NCBI GenBank assembly: GCA_027493445.1
Contig: JAOSKU010000001.1
Coordinates: 4,107,845-4,171,844, forward strand
Source: Thermoleophilia bacterium
GTDB taxonomy: Bacteria > Actinomycetota > Thermoleophilia > RBG-16-64-13
DNA length: 64,000 nucleotides
Reading direction: 5' to 3'
A model generated the notes under the pieces. The model was not told the origin of the DNA. It ran no database searches and saw only the letters and a list, made by a program, of their open reading frames with translations. Both the position numbers and the translations under genes were made by a program. Each line of letters starts with the position of its first letter. The stretch's first letter is position 1. Positions 61,952-64,000 of the stretch are shown piece by piece.

Positions 61952-63019
61952 GTGGGCAGCATGGGAGAACGGCTCAAGGGTGCGAGGATCGCGGCTGGCT
62001 TGAGTCTCCGGGATCTCGCGGCGCAGGTGGGCGTCAGTGCCACGGCCATATCGAAGTACGAACGAGGCGAGGACGTGCCTGGCTCGGGCATCCTGCTGCG
62101 GCTGGCGAGCAGCCTAGGAGTGCGAGTGGAGTTCTTCCTCCGCCCGGTTACAGTCAAGGTATCGGAGCCTTGCTATCGCAAGCGAAGCGCCCTGGGGGTT
62201 AAGGCTCGGCGCACGATCCAGGCCCGCATCCAAGAAGCACTTGAGCGCAGACTTGAGGCAGAGGCCCTTTTTCCCGGTGAGGAGCATCCCCAATTCTCTC
62301 TCCCCGAAATCCCGCGCGAAGCTCGCTCCTTCGCGGAGATCGAAGCAGCAGCGGTTGCTCTGCGAGAGGCCTGGGACCTGGGCTTAGATCCGGTGGAGAG
62401 CGTGGTCGAGGTGCTGGAGGAACAGGGGATCAAGGTCCAACTTGTGGATGCCCCGGCAGCCTTTGACGCGTGCACGTTCTTCGCCAATGATGGCATCCCC
62501 GTGATCGCCGTGCGCGGCGGACTTCCGGGGGATCGGCAACGTCTCGATCTTCTGCACGAGCTCGGACACTTGCTCCTCCGAGTCGGGGGGGAACTCGACG
62601 AGGAGCGGACCGCTTTTCGTTTTGCGGCGGCCTTTCTCGTGCCGGAGTCTATGGCCCGCTTCGAGCTCGGGGCCCAGCGGAGCACCCTATCGCTGGAAGA
62701 GCTGCAGCTGCTTAAGCGTCGTTGGGGCCTCAGTATGCAGGCTTGGATTCGGAGAGCGAGCGATCTCGGCATCATTCCGGAGGCGACGGCCTTCTCCTAC
62801 TACAAGCGTTTTCGGCAGCGGGGGTGGCACAAGGTGGAGCCGGGTCCTGCCTATCCGGAGGAGGTTCCGAGTCGGCTCGAACAGGTCATTATGCGAGCTC
62901 GGGCTGAGGACATCATCTCCGATGCGCGGGCGGCGGAACTACTGGGCCGGCCGGTGCGGGTAGTGCAGTTGCACAAGCTCGAGTCGCTCGATGAATCTGC
63001 CACCAGCGTGTGTTGTTGA
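61952..63019 (+). CDS. XRE helix-turn-helix regulator fused to an ImmA/IrrE zinc peptidase
   Basis: 355 residues from GTG 61952 (AAAGGGG upstream). N-terminal HTH: RIAAGLSLRDLAAQVGVSAT, AISKYERGEDVPGSGILLRL (residues ~12-52). The C-terminal ImmA/IrrE domain has the zinc motif HELGH at 202-206 and a following Glu in the RFAAAFLVPES region. The final ~70 residues contain IMRARAEDIISDARAAELLG, a second helix-rich segment typical of antitoxins of this group. It overlaps the PIN gene by 29 bases and is its probable antitoxin; cleavage by the peptidase may release the toxin under stress (inference). Confidence 0.85.
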   Translation: MGSMGERLKGARIAAGLSLRDLAAQVGVSATAISKYERGEDVPGSGILLRLASSLGVRVEFFLRPVTVKVSEPCYRKRSALGVKARRTIQARIQEALERRLEAEALFPGEEHPQFSLPEIPREARSFAEIEAAAVALREAWDLGLDPVESVVEVLEEQGIKVQLVDAPAAFDACTFFANDGIPVIAVRGGLPGDRQRLDLLHELGHLLLRVGGELDEERTAFRFAAAFLVPESMARFELGAQRSTLSLEELQLLKRRWGLSMQAWIRRASDLGIIPEATAFSYYKRFRQRGWHKVEPGPAYPEEVPSRLEQVIMRARAEDIISDARAAELLGRPVRVVQLHKLESLDESATSVCC

Positions 63020-63522
63020 CACCTGTGTCCTTGCCGCCTTCCAGGCGGGAGGGCCTTCGCATACTCTGTGGGCTCCGGATTGAGATGCTGGCCCACGACC
63101 TGGTCGTCGCGGAGTTTACCGGTTACGAGGAGTACGACGTTCAGGTGGCGGACCTCACGAGGTGGGGCGTGAATGTCGGTGAGCTTCCAGGCGAAACCGT
63201 GGCTGAGGTAGATCTTGCCGAGAAATATCGGGGGCCCAAGGCGCCGTCGGTGGCCGACCTGCTTGCCTTCCTCCTCGCTCGTGATCGAGGTGCAGTGCTT
63301 CTGACCGATGACCGACGACTCGCGAAGGTCGCGGCTGACGCGGGCGTGGAAACCCACGGCAGTCTGTGGGTGCTCGATTGGCTGCTTCGCGACTCGTGCA
63401 TCGACCCCGCGACAGCCCTGGAAGCATTGGAGAAGATGGAAGAGGCGGGGTGCCGGCTTCCGGCGGGCGAAGTAGAACGGCGAAGGGTTGCGTGGCGCAG
63501 GCGCACTGGATCCGGGGAGTGA
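62991..63522 (+). CDS. PIN-domain toxin candidate, one frameshift
   Basis: About 177 codons. ATG 62991 starts MNLPPACVVDTCVLAAFQAG with the first catalytic Asp of the PIN fold. At the G run 63047-63049 the frame shifts; removing one G gives EGLRILCGLRIEMLAHDLVV and then VLLTDDRRLAKVAADAGVET with the acidic pair DD, and a helical tail. The second frame alone (from 63010) lacks the first Asp, so the joined form is more sensible. PIN toxins are metal-dependent RNases. Located after the XRE-ImmA gene, it completes a toxin-antitoxin pair. Confidence 0.75.
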
Positions 63523-64000
63523 GCTGGGGTCCAACTGAGAGGGTGAAATCTCGCCATCATTCTGGCATGGCTCGGGCTGGCAGGGGACCCCCGCCGCGCC
63601 GGCCCCAATGGTCCACAAAGTGTGGAGCATTGAAACGTACAGCGCCTGGTAGTAGCCGTTGGATCGGTCCATCTTGTCCTCCTTCATGGGCGAGCAAGCT
63701 GGTTGCACGAAACTGACTAGTCGTACTGCGACAAGAACGAGGACCATGAGACCGACGTATGCCCAGGGAGTCCAACCCTGGCCTGCCAACCCAACCAGCC
63801 TCAGCTATGCCATTCTAAGTTCACCGCACGAGGTGCTCATGGTGTCAGTTCCCGCAGGAAGGCAAAAGCCGTTCGAACTGCACATCGCTACCTTCGCCCG
63901 CCTGGCAGCAACCGAGGTGAAGTGCCAAACACGGGCGACTGAATCCAGTGGGAGGGAGGCGCACCCCGGCCACTGCCCCGCCAGGAGGAGCAAGTGGTCT
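63523..64000. other. Gene-free stretch at the window end
   Basis: About 480 bases with no convincing gene on either strand. The open frames here look like shadows. Confidence 0.4.

Noticed and set aside
1..64000. CRISPR arrays, rRNA genes, complete tRNAs or a replication origin
   Set aside because: No regularly spaced repeats, rRNA signatures, complete cloverleaf or DnaA-box cluster were seen.

Overview
The window is GC-rich DNA with many GTG starts, genes that overlap at their stop/start codons, S-layer homology (SLH) anchored exported proteins, lipoprotein and TAT signals, and no outer-membrane machinery. This suggests an anaerobic, single-membrane (monoderm) high-GC bacterium, either Actinomycetota or a high-GC Firmicutes-like lineage; the sequence alone does not decide. 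Many conserved genes carry one-base indels in G/C runs, so it is probably a draft or metagenome assembly, and most 'broken' genes should be read with that in mind.

Region 1 (1-15,749, + strand) is one compact catabolic operon. It holds the end of a branched-chain-amino-acid-type ABC transporter (LivF, LivH, LivM), two 3-hydroxyacyl-CoA dehydrogenase family proteins, HyuA/HyuB-type ATP-dependent hydrolase subunits, a complete corrinoid methyl-transfer set (MtrH/MtgA-like methyltransferase, B12-binding corrinoid protein, non-pyrrolysine MttB-family methyltransferase), an SDR dehydrogenase, a VOC protein, a two-gene ADP-forming acyl-CoA synthetase and a GntR/FadR regulator. I infer uptake, demethylation, ring opening and oxidation of an N-methylated compound, with ATP made at the end.

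Region 2 (16,142-56,875) is bounded by 44-bp direct repeats of the 3' half of a tRNA-Phe(GAA) gene, with a decayed tyrosine integrase just inside the left copy. It is most simply read as a ~40.7-kb integrated island. It carries toxin-antitoxin modules (HicA-like pair, HigB/HigA-ImmA, MntA/HepT, AbiE); an anaerobic redox locus (DGC-domain protein, polyferredoxin, SLH-anchored pentaheme cytochrome c, DmsB-like ferredoxin, TAT-exported molybdoenzyme, TorD chaperone); a two-component system; an ECF sigma factor followed by four tandem SLH/beta-propeller surface proteins; an AtuA/DUF4387/TRAP/GntR catabolic operon with a clear promoter and operator; and a flavoprotein. Several gene fragments are fused end to end, showing past deletions or misassembly.

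Region 3 (56,876-64,000) starts with the terminator of tRNA-Phe and is probably the original chromosomal flank. It holds a rifamycin-resistance unit on the minus strand (RAE-like palindrome, arr with a diverged C-terminus, full-length rph), a small membrane protein, and an XRE-ImmA/PIN toxin-antitoxin pair. Neither tRNA-Phe repeat has its 5' half, so the intact tRNA should lie left of the window and Region 1 may itself be part of a tandem island.
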